A stretch of 9,018 nucleotides of DNA from an uncultured Oscillospiraceae bacterium (lineage in GTDB: Bacteria; Bacillota; Clostridia; Oscillospirales; Oscillospiraceae): positions 1 to 9,018 of the forward strand of contig CARXAY010000042.1 of assembly GCA_949093475.1 (NCBI GenBank). Reading direction: 5' to 3'. The position numbers and the translations under genes were made by a program. Of the stretch, positions 1 through 5,658 are shown in pieces. Position 1 is the first letter of the stretch; each line of letters opens with the position of its first letter. The notes beneath the pieces are model-generated. The model had not been told where the DNA came from, made no database searches, and saw only the letters and a list, made by a program, of their open reading frames with translations.

Positions 1-666
1 CCTCAAAGCATTGCCCTTGCTCCCTCCATTCTCTCCGCAGACTTTTGCCGTCTGGGGGAGGACATCGCCGCCGTCTCCTCCGCCCAGTGGCTTCATGTGG
101 ACGTGATGGACGGGCGGTTCGTGCCCAACCTCACCATCGGCGTGCCTGTGGTGAAGTCCATCCGCCAGACCACTGATATGTTTTTGGACGTACACCTGAT
201 GATCGAAAAGCCCGTGGACATGACCGCGGCCTTTGCCAAGGCCGGAGCTGACCTGCTTACCGTCCATCTGGAGGCGGATATGCCCCACGGCATCCGCGCC
301 GCGCTGGACGTGATGACCGCCCACGGCGTGAAAAAGGGCGTGGCCCTGCGGCCCATCACCAAGGCCGAGGCCATTCTCCCCTACCTTTCCGAACTGGACG
401 TGGTGTTGGTGATGACGGTAGAGCCGGGCTTCGGCGGGCAGAAGTTCATGGAGAGCCAGTTGGACACCATCCGCGCCGTCCGCCGGTATATCGACGATGT
501 CAACCCCGCCTGTCGTCTGGAGGTGGACGGCGGCATTGCGCCGGACACCATCGCCGCCGCCTTTGCAGCAGGCGCGGACACCTTTGTGGCCGGCTCGGCG
601 GTGTTCGGAAAACCCGACCGCGCCGCCGCGCTGGACGCCCTGCGAGGTGCTTGCCATGGCAAATAA
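1..666 (+). CDS. rpe: Ribulose-phosphate 3-epimerase (5' end cut by window edge)
   Basis: Interconverts D-ribulose 5-phosphate and D-xylulose 5-phosphate in the pentose phosphate pathway; a cytosolic metal-dependent TIM barrel. The reading frame is open from base 1 and gives 221 residues, close to the usual family length of about 220, so only the start codon and perhaps a few residues are missing. Family signatures are visible in order: APSILSADF near residues 7-15, HVDVMDGRFVPN at 32-43 (metal-binding His and catalytic Asp), DVHLMIEKP around 63-71, the EPGFGGQKF phosphate/active-site loop near 141-149, and LEVDGGI near 174-180 carrying the second catalytic Asp. The last 11 bases overlap the start of recR, which suggests translational coupling. 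Identification is secure; the true start is outside the window. Confidence 0.97.
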   Translation, partial: PQSIALAPSILSADFCRLGEDIAAVSSAQWLHVDVMDGRFVPNLTIGVPVVKSIRQTTDMFLDVHLMIEKPVDMTAAFAKAGADLLTVHLEADMPHGIRAALDVMTAHGVKKGVALRPITKAEAILPYLSELDVVLVMTVEPGFGGQKFMESQLDTIRAVRRYIDDVNPACRLEVDGGIAPDTIAAAFAAGADTFVAGSAVFGKPDRAAALDALRGACHGK

Positions 667-1264
667 CAGCTTTCCTCCCGCTCTGGACGCGCTGGTGGAG
701 CAGTTTGCCCGACTTCCCGGGGTGGGCCGCAAGTCCGCCCAACGGCTGGCCTTTTTCGTGCTGGGCCTGCCCCAAAGCGAGGTGCAGAGCTTTGCCGACG
801 CGCTTTTGGACGCCAAGGGGCAGATCCACCGCTGCCCGGTGTGTCAGAACTTCTCCGAGGGGGACGGCCCATGCTCCCTGTGCGCCAGTTCCCGGCGGGA
901 CAGCTCCACCATCTGTGTGGTGGCGGAAGCCAAGGATGTGGCCGCGCTGGAGCGCAGTCAGGAGTACCGGGGGCTCTACCACGTCCTCCATGGGGTCATC
1001 TCCCCCATGAATCACATCGGCCCGGATGATCTGGCGGTGAAGGAGCTGCTGGAGCGGGTGTCCGGCGGTGGGATCAAGGAGGTCATCATGGCCACCAACC
1101 CAGACACCGAAGGTGAAGCCACCGCCATGTACCTCTCCCGCCTGCTCAAGCCCTTTGGGGTAACGGTGACGCGGCTGGCCTACGGCGTGCCCGTAGGCGG
1201 ACATCTGGAATTTGCCGACGACGCCACCTTGATGCGCGCCTTAGAGGGCCGCCGGGAGATGTAA
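656..1264 (+). CDS. recR: Recombination mediator protein RecR
   Basis: RecR works with RecO (and RecF) to load RecA on SSB-coated single-stranded DNA during gap and break repair. The 202-aa product has the usual family length of about 200. It shows a helix-hairpin-helix DNA-binding segment (LPGVGRKSAQR, residues 20-30), a four-cysteine zinc finger (C60, C63, C73, C76), a Toprim domain from about residue 84 to 180 (VVAEAKD near 88-94 and NPDTEGEAT at 148-156), and the C-terminal GVPVGGHLEFAD segment. The ATG at 656 is chosen over the longer upstream open frame because GAGGT lies at 644-648 with 7-base spacing and the protein then begins exactly where RecR homologues begin. It overlaps rpe by 11 bases. 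recR more commonly follows dnaX and ybaB, so the rpe neighbour is a little unusual. Confidence 0.97.
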   Translation: MANNSFPPALDALVEQFARLPGVGRKSAQRLAFFVLGLPQSEVQSFADALLDAKGQIHRCPVCQNFSEGDGPCSLCASSRRDSSTICVVAEAKDVAALERSQEYRGLYHVLHGVISPMNHIGPDDLAVKELLERVSGGGIKEVIMATNPDTEGEATAMYLSRLLKPFGVTVTRLAYGVPVGGHLEFADDATLMRALEGRREM

Positions 1265-1287
1265 GGCCGGCACACCACAAAAACAGC

Positions 1288-1328
1288 AAAAAAGCAAGGC
1301 AGGCTAAAATAGCCTGCCTTGCTTTTTT
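1288..1328. terminator. Bidirectional intrinsic terminator between recR and the cupin gene
   Basis: A perfect 18-bp inverted repeat (1288-1305 with 1311-1328) encloses a 5-base loop AAAAT. Its GC-rich core GCAAGGCAGGCT is flanked by A6 on one side and T6 on the other, so it reads as a Rho-independent terminator on both strands. It lies 23 bases after the recR stop and 14 bases beyond the cupin stop at 1343, serving both convergent transcripts. Confidence 0.95.
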
Positions 1329-1342
1329 CGTTTATCTTCGGT

Positions 1343-1672
1343 TTACTGGTTGGGCACGACGGCGAAGAACTCCAGCGGGCCGTCGCTGTTGTTGATAAGG
1401 GCGTGGGAGCAACCTTTGGGGCAGTAATGGCAGTCCCCCGCCTTCAGCGGCTCTTCCCCGTCCTCCACCTTCACCTTCCCCGTGCCGGAGAGGATGTAGA
1501 TGATCTCGCTGCTGGTCTCGTGGGTGTGGTAGCCGATGGAGCAGCCGGGGTCAAGCACCCCGCGGAGGATCTTACCCAGTTCGTCTGTGTGCATCTTGGC
1601 CCGGAGCGCGCCCTCCCCGCCCAGAAAGTGGGGAAGGACGGTCTCGTCCATGGTGTTGAAGTCCAAGGTCAT
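1343..1672 (-). CDS. Small single-domain cupin protein
   Basis: A 109-aa protein consisting of one cupin_2-type beta-barrel. Cupin motif 1 is present as G43-x5-H49-x-H51-x4-E56-x6-G63, and motif 2 as G79-D80-x4-P85-x4-H90-x3-N94. The probable metal ligands are therefore H49, H51, E56 and H90. Four cysteines (C44, C81, C84, C88) lie in or near the barrel core, more than usual for such a short cupin. The start at 1672 is supported by GGAAGGAGAG a few bases upstream. Substrate cannot be told from the fold; homologous small cupins include sugar-binding and dioxygenase-like proteins. It is the last gene of the minus-strand run alaS - DUF4250 - cupin and ends at the shared terminator. I see no promoter in the 46-base gap upstream, so co-transcription is likely. 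Confidence 0.85.
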   Translation of the reverse strand: MTLDFNTMDETVLPHFLGGEGALRAKMHTDELGKILRGVLDPGCSIGYHTHETSSEIIYILSGTGKVKVEDGEEPLKAGDCHYCPKGCSHALINNSDGPLEFFAVVPNQ

Positions 1673-1693
1673 AACAGCTCTCTCCTTCCAAAT

Positions 1694-1722
1694 GGGCGGA
1701 CGGGTTTGAAACCCGCCCCTAC
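1694..1722. repeat. Short palindromic intergenic repeat at the DUF4250 stop codon
   Basis: An inverted repeat CGGGTTT (1701-1707) / AAACCCG (1709-1715) around a single base, extended by GGGC (1694-1697) and GCCC (1715-1718). On the minus strand it begins GTAGGGGCGGG, and its TAG is the stop codon of the DUF4250 gene. No T-tract follows, so it is not a classical terminator. It resembles REP-like repeats of GC-rich gut Firmicutes, but copy number cannot be judged from one window. Confidence 0.6.
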
Positions 1723-1895
1723 GGACGGAATTGGTTGGTATTCGGATCGTAGGTATAGCCCACGGTGGCCAGCCGCCCGGTCAGCTCGGACAGGTCTGTG
1801 TCCAGCGCGTCGCAGAGGGCCTCCAGCCCGGAACACTCGTCCCGCAGCTTGGTGTTGCAGAGGCTCAACAGGATAAAGGGATCTTGAGGCAGCAC
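1719..1895 (-). CDS. DUF4250 domain-containing small protein (GTG start)
   Basis: A 58-aa protein matching the DUF4250 pattern as I know it: LPQDPFILLS at residues 2-11, N14-T-K-L-R-D19, a middle acidic/leucine segment (LEALCDALDTDLSEL, 24-38), and a GYTYD...NQF ending at 46-56. Function is unknown; such proteins are small, soluble and widespread in Clostridia. The start is the GTG at 1895, because a perfect AAGGAGG lies 7 bases upstream and the homologous proteins begin M-L-P-x-D-P. The ATG further upstream at 1940 would place this ribosome binding site inside the gene. The gene lies between alaS and the cupin, about 88 bases after alaS, with a palindromic element in the gap. The C-terminal Arg-Pro and the stop fall at or next to another repeat, so the tail may have been altered by that repeat. 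Confidence 0.85.
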   Translation of the reverse strand: MLPQDPFILLSLCNTKLRDECSGLEALCDALDTDLSELTGRLATVGYTYDPNTNQFRP

Positions 1896-1902
1896 AGAAA
1901 AA

Positions 1903-1909
1903 CCTCCTT
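1903..1909 (-). promoter_or_regulatory. Ribosome binding site that fixes the GTG start of the DUF4250 gene
   Basis: AAGGAGG on the minus strand, 7 bases before GTG at 1895. It rules out the longer ATG start at 1940. Confidence 0.85.
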
Positions 1910-1917
1910 GCCTGATC

Positions 1918-1983
1918 TGTAGGGCGTGACCACTGGGCACGCCGCTTGCGAAACACGGCGCGCCGGGGCCGTCGCGCCCTACA
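1918..1983. repeat. 66-bp imperfect palindromic element (MITE-like) directly after alaS
   Basis: Terminal inverted repeats TGTAGGGCG (1918-1926) and CGCCCTACA (1975-1983) extend to 13 bases with one mismatch (TGTAGGGCGTGAC against GTCGCGCCCTACA). Inside lies a second arm pair, GGCACGCC (1936-1943) and GGCGCGCC (1957-1964), again with one mismatch. The element touches the alaS stop codon (1984-1986) with no gap and ends 8 bases before the DUF4250 ribosome binding site. It has no coding capacity. The form fits a short non-autonomous palindromic repeat; no clear target-site duplication is visible. A role as 3' mRNA stabiliser or attenuator between alaS and the downstream genes is possible but inferred. 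Confidence 0.7.
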
Positions 1984-4656
1984 TCAAAGCTCCAGCTTCA
2001 TGGCCACAAAGTCGTCCACGGTAGCCAGCGCGTCGTCCAGCTTCAGCACGTCCGTGCCGCCGCCCATGGCGGAGTCGGGCTTGCCGCCGCCCTTGCCGCC
2101 GCAGCAGCAGCAGACGCTCTTGATCAGATCTCCGGCCTTGATCCCCTTGGCCACCGCGTCCTTGCCGCAGACGGCCAAGAAGGTGATCTTCCCGTCCTTC
2201 ACGGCGGAGAGAACAGCGACCACGTTGGCGGCCTTGTCCTTCAAGAAGTCGCCCATCTTACGCAGGCGGTCGGCGTCGGCGTCAGGCAGGGTGGCGGTGA
2301 GTACCTTCAAGCCGCCCACCTCCTTGGCGCCCATGAGGAAGGAGTTGGCCTCCCCCGCCGCCTCCTTCTCCTTGATGTGAGCCAGCGTACTGCGGAGCTG
2401 GCGCAGCTCCTCCATCTGCTGGATGGCCCGCTCCCGCAGCTCGGCGGGCTTGGCCTTGATGGCGGCGGCGGCGTCCAAAAGAAGGCTCTCCCGCTCGTTC
2501 ATCAGCTTCAAGGTGGCAAGGCCGGTGGTGGCCTCGATGCGGCGCACGCCAGAGGCCACGGAGAATTCGCTCTGGATGTGGAACGGCCCGGCCTTGGCAG
2601 TGTTGTCCAGATGGGTGCCGCCGCAGAACTCCACGGAGTAACCGCTGCCCATGTCCACCACCCGGACAGTGTCGCCGTACTTCTCGCCGAACAGGGCCAC
2701 CGCCCCGGTCTTTTTGGCTTCCTCAATGGGCAGCACCTTAGTCTCCACATCGTAGCCCTCCAAGATGGCGGCGTTGACCATCTCGCTGACCCGGTGCAGC
2801 TCCTCAGGGGTCATGGCGGAGAAGTGGGTGAAGTCAAAGCGCAGGTGATCCGGCTCCACCAGAGAGCCGGCCTGCTGGACGTGGTCGCCCAGCACCGCCC
2901 GCAGGGCCTTGTCCAGCAGGTGGGTAGCGGAGTGGGCGCGCATGACCGCCTTGCGGCGTGTCTCGTCGATGGCGACGGTGACGCCGTCCCCCACCTTGAG
3001 CACCCCCGACTTCACCACGCCGTAGTGCATATACTTGCCGCCCTTGTTCTTCTGCACGTCCCGCACCTCAAAGGTGCAGCCGTCATTAGAGATCGTGCCG
3101 TGGTCGGCCACCTGACCGCCCATCTCGGCGTACATGGTGGTCTGATCCAAAACGACGATGGCCTCCGCGCCGGCGGCTACCTCGCTTCGCAGCTCGTCGT
3201 CCGCCACAATGGCCAGCACCTTGCCGTCGGTGACGGAGTTCGTATAGCCTACGAACTGGGTCTCCGGCATATCCTTGCCGAACTCGATGCCCGTCCAGCC
3301 CAGATCGCCCAGCGCCTCCCGTGCTTTACGGGCACGAACCTTCTGCTCCTCCATCAGCGCTTTGAAGCCGTCCTCATCCACGGCCAAGCCCTCCTCGGCC
3401 ACCATCTCCATGGTCAGGTCGATGGGGAAGCCGTAGGTGTCATAGAGCTTGAAGGCGTCTGCCCCGGAGAACACCGTCTCCCCTTTTTCCTTGTGGGCGG
3501 CAATGAGGTTATTGAGGATGTTCATGCCGCCGTCGATGGTCTTGGCGAAGTTCTCCTCCTCCACCCGGATGACCTTGGTGATATAGCTCTGCTTCTCCGC
3601 CAGCTCAGGATAGTGCCCCTTGTTCTCATGGACAACGGTGGCACAGACCTCGTAGAGGAAGGGCTCGTTGACCCCAAGGAGCTTGCCGTGGCGGGCGGCG
3701 CGGCGGAGCAGACGGCGCAGAACGTAGCCCCGGCCCTCGTTGGAGGGGAGCACGCCGTCGGAGATCATAAAGGTCGCCGAGCGGATGTGGTCGGTGATAA
3801 CCCGGAGGGACACGTCCTTGGCGGTGGACTCGCCGTAGTGGGCATGGGTGATCTCAGAAACCTTGTTGGTGATGTTCATCACCGTGTCCACATCGAAGAG
3901 GGAATTCACGTTCTGGCAAACCACTGCCAAACGCTCCAGACCCATGCCCGTGTCGATGTTCTTCTGCTTCAGCTCCTCGTAGTGGCCCTCGCCGTCGTTG
4001 TTGAACTGAGAGAAAACGATGTTCCAGACCTCCATATAGCGGTCGCAGTCACAACCCACTGTACAGCCGGGCTTGCCGCAGCCATACTCCGGGCCGCGGT
4101 CATAATAAATCTCGGAGCAAGGGCCGCACGGGCCGGAGCCGTGCTCCCAGAAGTTGTCCTCCTTGCCGAACTTGAAGATGCGCTCGGCGGGGATGCCGAT
4201 CTCCTCGTTCCAAATGCGGAAGGCCTCGTCGTCGGCGGGGGTGGTCTCGTTCCCGGCAAAGACGGAGGGATAGAGACGGTCGGGGTCGATGCCCACCCAC
4301 TCAGGAGAGGTCAAAAACTCCCATGCCCAGTGGATGGCGTCCCGCTTGAAGTAGTCGCCGAAGGAGAAATTGCCCAGCATCTCGAAGTAAGTGCCGTGGC
4401 GGGCGGTGTGGCCGATGTTTTCAATATCCCCGGTGCGGATGCACTTCTGGCAGGTGGTGACCCGGTGGCGGGGCGGCTCCTTCTCCCCGGTGAAGTAGGG
4501 CTTCATGGGCGCCATGCCGGAGTTGATGAGCAGCAACGACGGGTCATCCTGCGGGATGAGGGGAAAGCTGGGCAGGCGGAGATGTCCCTTCGTTTCGAAA
4601 AACTTCAGGTACATCTCCCGCAGCTCGTTTACCCCAAAGGGCTTGGTCTGTTTCAT
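1984..4656 (-). CDS. alaS: Alanyl-tRNA synthetase
   Basis: Charges tRNA-Ala with alanine in the cytosol and clears misacylated Ser/Gly-tRNA. The 890-aa product is near the usual length for bacterial AlaRS. The class II catalytic core is N-terminal (FPLIPQDDPSLLLINSGMAP, then TTCQKCIRTGDIENIG, ARHGTYFEMLGNFSFGDYFK, all within about the first 110 residues). The editing domain carries the HSATH motif near residues 574-578 and CGGTH near 677-681, supplying all four expected zinc ligands. The C-Ala domain ends with GGKGGGKPDSAMGGG, preceded by a run of four cysteines at 849-852. The start at 4656 is chosen because AGGAGGT lies at 4664-4670 with 7-base spacing; an in-frame ATG 14 codons upstream has no such site. 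A good promoter lies just upstream and no T-box leader is seen. DUF4250 and cupin genes follow. Confidence 0.98.
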   Translation of the reverse strand: MKQTKPFGVNELREMYLKFFETKGHLRLPSFPLIPQDDPSLLLINSGMAPMKPYFTGEKEPPRHRVTTCQKCIRTGDIENIGHTARHGTYFEMLGNFSFGDYFKRDAIHWAWEFLTSPEWVGIDPDRLYPSVFAGNETTPADDEAFRIWNEEIGIPAERIFKFGKEDNFWEHGSGPCGPCSEIYYDRGPEYGCGKPGCTVGCDCDRYMEVWNIVFSQFNNDGEGHYEELKQKNIDTGMGLERLAVVCQNVNSLFDVDTVMNITNKVSEITHAHYGESTAKDVSLRVITDHIRSATFMISDGVLPSNEGRGYVLRRLLRRAARHGKLLGVNEPFLYEVCATVVHENKGHYPELAEKQSYITKVIRVEEENFAKTIDGGMNILNNLIAAHKEKGETVFSGADAFKLYDTYGFPIDLTMEMVAEEGLAVDEDGFKALMEEQKVRARKAREALGDLGWTGIEFGKDMPETQFVGYTNSVTDGKVLAIVADDELRSEVAAGAEAIVVLDQTTMYAEMGGQVADHGTISNDGCTFEVRDVQKNKGGKYMHYGVVKSGVLKVGDGVTVAIDETRRKAVMRAHSATHLLDKALRAVLGDHVQQAGSLVEPDHLRFDFTHFSAMTPEELHRVSEMVNAAILEGYDVETKVLPIEEAKKTGAVALFGEKYGDTVRVVDMGSGYSVEFCGGTHLDNTAKAGPFHIQSEFSVASGVRRIEATTGLATLKLMNERESLLLDAAAAIKAKPAELRERAIQQMEELRQLRSTLAHIKEKEAAGEANSFLMGAKEVGGLKVLTATLPDADADRLRKMGDFLKDKAANVVAVLSAVKDGKITFLAVCGKDAVAKGIKAGDLIKSVCCCCGGKGGGKPDSAMGGGTDVLKLDDALATVDDFVAMKLEL

Positions 4657-4663
4657 GGTCGCA

Positions 4664-4670
4664 ACCTCCT
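4664..4670 (-). promoter_or_regulatory. Ribosome binding site fixing the alaS start
   Basis: AGGAGGT on the minus strand with 7-base spacing to ATG at 4656; it selects this start over the in-frame ATG at 4698. Confidence 0.85.
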
Positions 4671-4717
4671 GAATATGAAAACGGCCTATTGTCGCCATTT
4701 TTGTTGATACCTGCTAT

Positions 4718-4745
4718 ATCTTATCAGTTTTCTTTTATTTGTCAA
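4718..4745 (-). promoter_or_regulatory. Sigma-A type promoter of alaS
   Basis: On the minus strand a perfect -35 TTGACA (4745-4740) is followed after 16 bases by TAAGAT (4723-4718), which carries a TGA extension just upstream (extended -10 TGn). The spacer is AT-rich, unlike the surroundings. The predicted start near 4711 gives an untranslated leader of roughly 50-55 bases, too short for a T-box. The -35 directly borders the long palindrome at 4760-4870. Confidence 0.8.
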
Positions 4746-4759
4746 GAGGGAGGTGCGAC

Positions 4760-4870
4760 ACATAGACACGCAGACCCCGATGGACTGGCCCGCACGGCAA
4801 AAACAGGTTGGCCGCAGGCCAACGGCATTTTGCCAAGGGGCGGGAAGCGGGGTCGCGGCGTGTCCAATGT
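4760..4870. repeat. Long nested palindrome between the membrane-protein gene and alaS
   Basis: Six arm pairs share nearly the same centre at about 4815: ACAT 4760-4763/ATGT 4867-4870; GACACGC 4765-4771/GCGTGTC 4858-4864; GACCCCG 4773-4779/CGGGGTC 4848-4854; CCCGC 4789-4793/GCGGG 4840-4844; GGCAAAA 4796-4802/TTTTGCC 4828-4834; GTTGGCC 4807-4813/GGCCAAC 4817-4823 with a GCA loop. The whole 111-bp stretch can thus fold into one long, bulged hairpin on either strand. It has no open frame of note and fills most of the 235-base gap. It could be a non-autonomous mobile repeat or a structured 3' end; the sequence alone does not decide. Confidence 0.7.
4799..4823 (-). terminator. Probable terminator of the Xre/membrane-protein operon
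   Basis: On the minus strand GTTGGCC-TGC-GGCCAAC forms a 7-bp GC-rich hairpin (4823-4807), followed by CTG and T5 (4803-4799). It lies about 70 bases past the stop of the membrane-protein gene. The T-run can alternatively pair with an A-run in the larger palindrome, so termination strength is uncertain. Confidence 0.5.
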
Positions 4871-4891
4871 GAGCGTGACAGCCCCTTCCTT

Positions 4892-5353
4892 TTACATCCT
4901 CCGCTCCAAAATACGGTTGGCAACAATGAACACGGCGGCAAACAGGATCATCACCGTCATAATGGCACGGAAGGCATACAGATCGAAGGGCGCAAGGACG
5001 AACAACAGGGCGGCGCTGGTAAAAAAGGTCACGATCCCCGCGATCTCAAAGCTCTTGTGGATGATGGTCTGGGAGCGTTCGTCGGTGTCCTTCACCTTGG
5101 CTTTTTGATATGCCTTTGGGTTACGGAGCAGATAGGTGCAGCGGATCAGCAGGATTAGCGCCCCCGCCGTAATGCCCGATGCACCACCGATGTAAAAGCC
5201 CTTGGTGAAGTCCTCCAGCGCGCTGCCGGGCACAAGGGTAAAATAGCAGACGATGCCCACAAGGCCCACCAGCAGCAGGCCGATGGAAGCCAAACGCTGA
5301 TTCTTCAATTGCTGGGTGTAGTCTTTTCCGCCGATCATTTTGATAAGCGCCAT
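4892..5353 (-). CDS. Four-helix integral membrane protein of unknown function, DUF2178-like
   Basis: A 153-aa protein with four hydrophobic segments at about residues 21-41, 52-71, 102-121 and 127-147, a basic loop after the second (RNPKAYQKAKVK), and a DERSQTIIHK stretch (residues 91-100) just before the third. A D-E-R motif before a membrane pair, together with a small Xre partner, is the arrangement I know from DUF2178-type proteins; this family call is tentative. No catalytic motif or signal peptide is evident. The start at 5353 follows GAGGAGGA (5361-5368) and lies only 3 bases after the stop of the upstream regulator gene, so the two are surely co-transcribed and probably translationally coupled. 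Such pairs often act in envelope stress or peptide sensing, but nothing here proves that. Confidence 0.75.
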   Translation of the reverse strand: MALIKMIGGKDYTQQLKNQRLASIGLLLVGLVGIVCYFTLVPGSALEDFTKGFYIGGASGITAGALILLIRCTYLLRNPKAYQKAKVKDTDERSQTIIHKSFEIAGIVTFFTSAALLFVLAPFDLYAFRAIMTVMILFAAVFIVANRILERRM

Positions 5354-5356
5354 GGT

Positions 5357-5554
5357 CTATTCCTCCTCAAAGATAAAGATCTCTTCAATGGTTTTGCCAA
5401 AATACTTGGCCAGCTTGTGGGCCAGCGCCAGCGAGGCGTTATAGCGGCCGCCCTCCAGCGAAATGATGGTCTGCCGCGTCACCTCCACCGCCTCCGCCAG
5501 CTCTGCCTGAGACAGTCCCCGCTCCTTGCGGAGCGCGGCAATGCGATTGTCCAA
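5357..5554 (-). CDS. Small Xre-family helix-turn-helix regulator (TTG start)
   Basis: A 65-aa protein that is almost only an HTH_3 domain. It begins DNRIAALRKERGLSQAELAE (residues 2-21) and has a recognition helix around VTRQTIISLEGGRYNAS (25-41) and a KLAKYFGKTIEEIFIFEEE tail (47-65), matching the short YozG-like regulators of Firmicutes. The TTG at 5554 is chosen because AAGGAGG lies 7 bases upstream and the family starts at this point; the upstream ATG at 5608 lies at the -10 region and cannot be translated from the promoter seen. The gene forms an operon with the membrane protein downstream. Two palindromic TGTAAAG/CTTTACA sites in its promoter suggest autorepression. No sensory domain is present, so any signal probably comes through the partner or a metabolite. 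Confidence 0.9.
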   Translation of the reverse strand: MDNRIAALRKERGLSQAELAEAVEVTRQTIISLEGGRYNASLALAHKLAKYFGKTIEEIFIFEEE

Positions 5555-5560
5555 GGAAAC

Positions 5561-5568
5561 ACCTCCTT
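5561..5568 (-). promoter_or_regulatory. Ribosome binding site that fixes the TTG start of the Xre gene
   Basis: AAGGAGGT on the minus strand, 6-7 bases before the TTG at 5554. It lies downstream of the predicted transcription start, while the longer ATG start does not. Confidence 0.85.
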
Positions 5569-5575
5569 GCAAATA

Positions 5576-5593
5576 TGTAAAGTGCGCTTTACA
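5576..5593. promoter_or_regulatory. Operator A of the Xre operon (over the transcription start)
   Basis: TGTAAAG-TGCG-CTTTACA, a perfect palindrome with 7-bp arms. It spans the predicted +1 region of the minus-strand promoter. A near-identical copy lies 46 bp upstream, centre to centre. Binding by the adjacent Xre protein is inferred. Confidence 0.8.
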
Positions 5594-5598
5594 ACCGT

Positions 5599-5627
5599 AG
5601 GATAGCACAGTCTCCCACGGATGTCAA
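5599..5627 (-). promoter_or_regulatory. Sigma-A type promoter of the Xre/membrane-protein operon
   Basis: Minus strand: perfect -35 TTGACA (5627-5622), 17-base spacer, then TATCCT (5604-5599) with a TGC extension immediately before it (extended -10). The predicted start is near 5592, inside operator A, while the -35 lies inside operator B. A bound dimer at either site should block RNA polymerase. Confidence 0.85.
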
Positions 5628-5639
5628 GCGCGCTTTACA
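5622..5639. promoter_or_regulatory. Operator B of the Xre operon (over the -35 box)
   Basis: TGTCAAG-CGCG-CTTTACA, the same palindrome as operator A with one arm base changed (A to C at 5625). That change is exactly what creates the TTGACA -35 hexamer on the minus strand, so promoter and operator are merged. Confidence 0.75.
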
Positions 5640-5658
5640 TGATTTCTCTGAAATTTTT

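Noticed and set aside
1896..1940. ATG start at 1940 for the DUF4250 gene
   Set aside because: It would place the perfect AAGGAGG and part of the palindromic element inside the coding region; the GTG at 1895 gives the family start.
4657..4698. Longer alaS start at the in-frame ATG 4698
   Set aside because: No ribosome binding site upstream, while AGGAGGT precedes the ATG at 4656 and homologues begin near there.
2377..4707. Long 776-codon open frame on the plus strand
   Set aside because: It lies opposite alaS in a GC-rich region. Its product is a low-complexity Leu/Val/Gly/His-rich sequence without any recognisable domain, and alaS on the other strand is certain.
4746..4891. T-box riboswitch upstream of alaS
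   Set aside because: No conserved T-box motif or specifier stem was found, and a strong promoter lies downstream of this stretch.
5555..5608. ATG start at 5608 for the Xre gene
   Set aside because: It lies upstream of the predicted transcription start, next to the -10 box, and the TTG at 5554 has the ribosome binding site.
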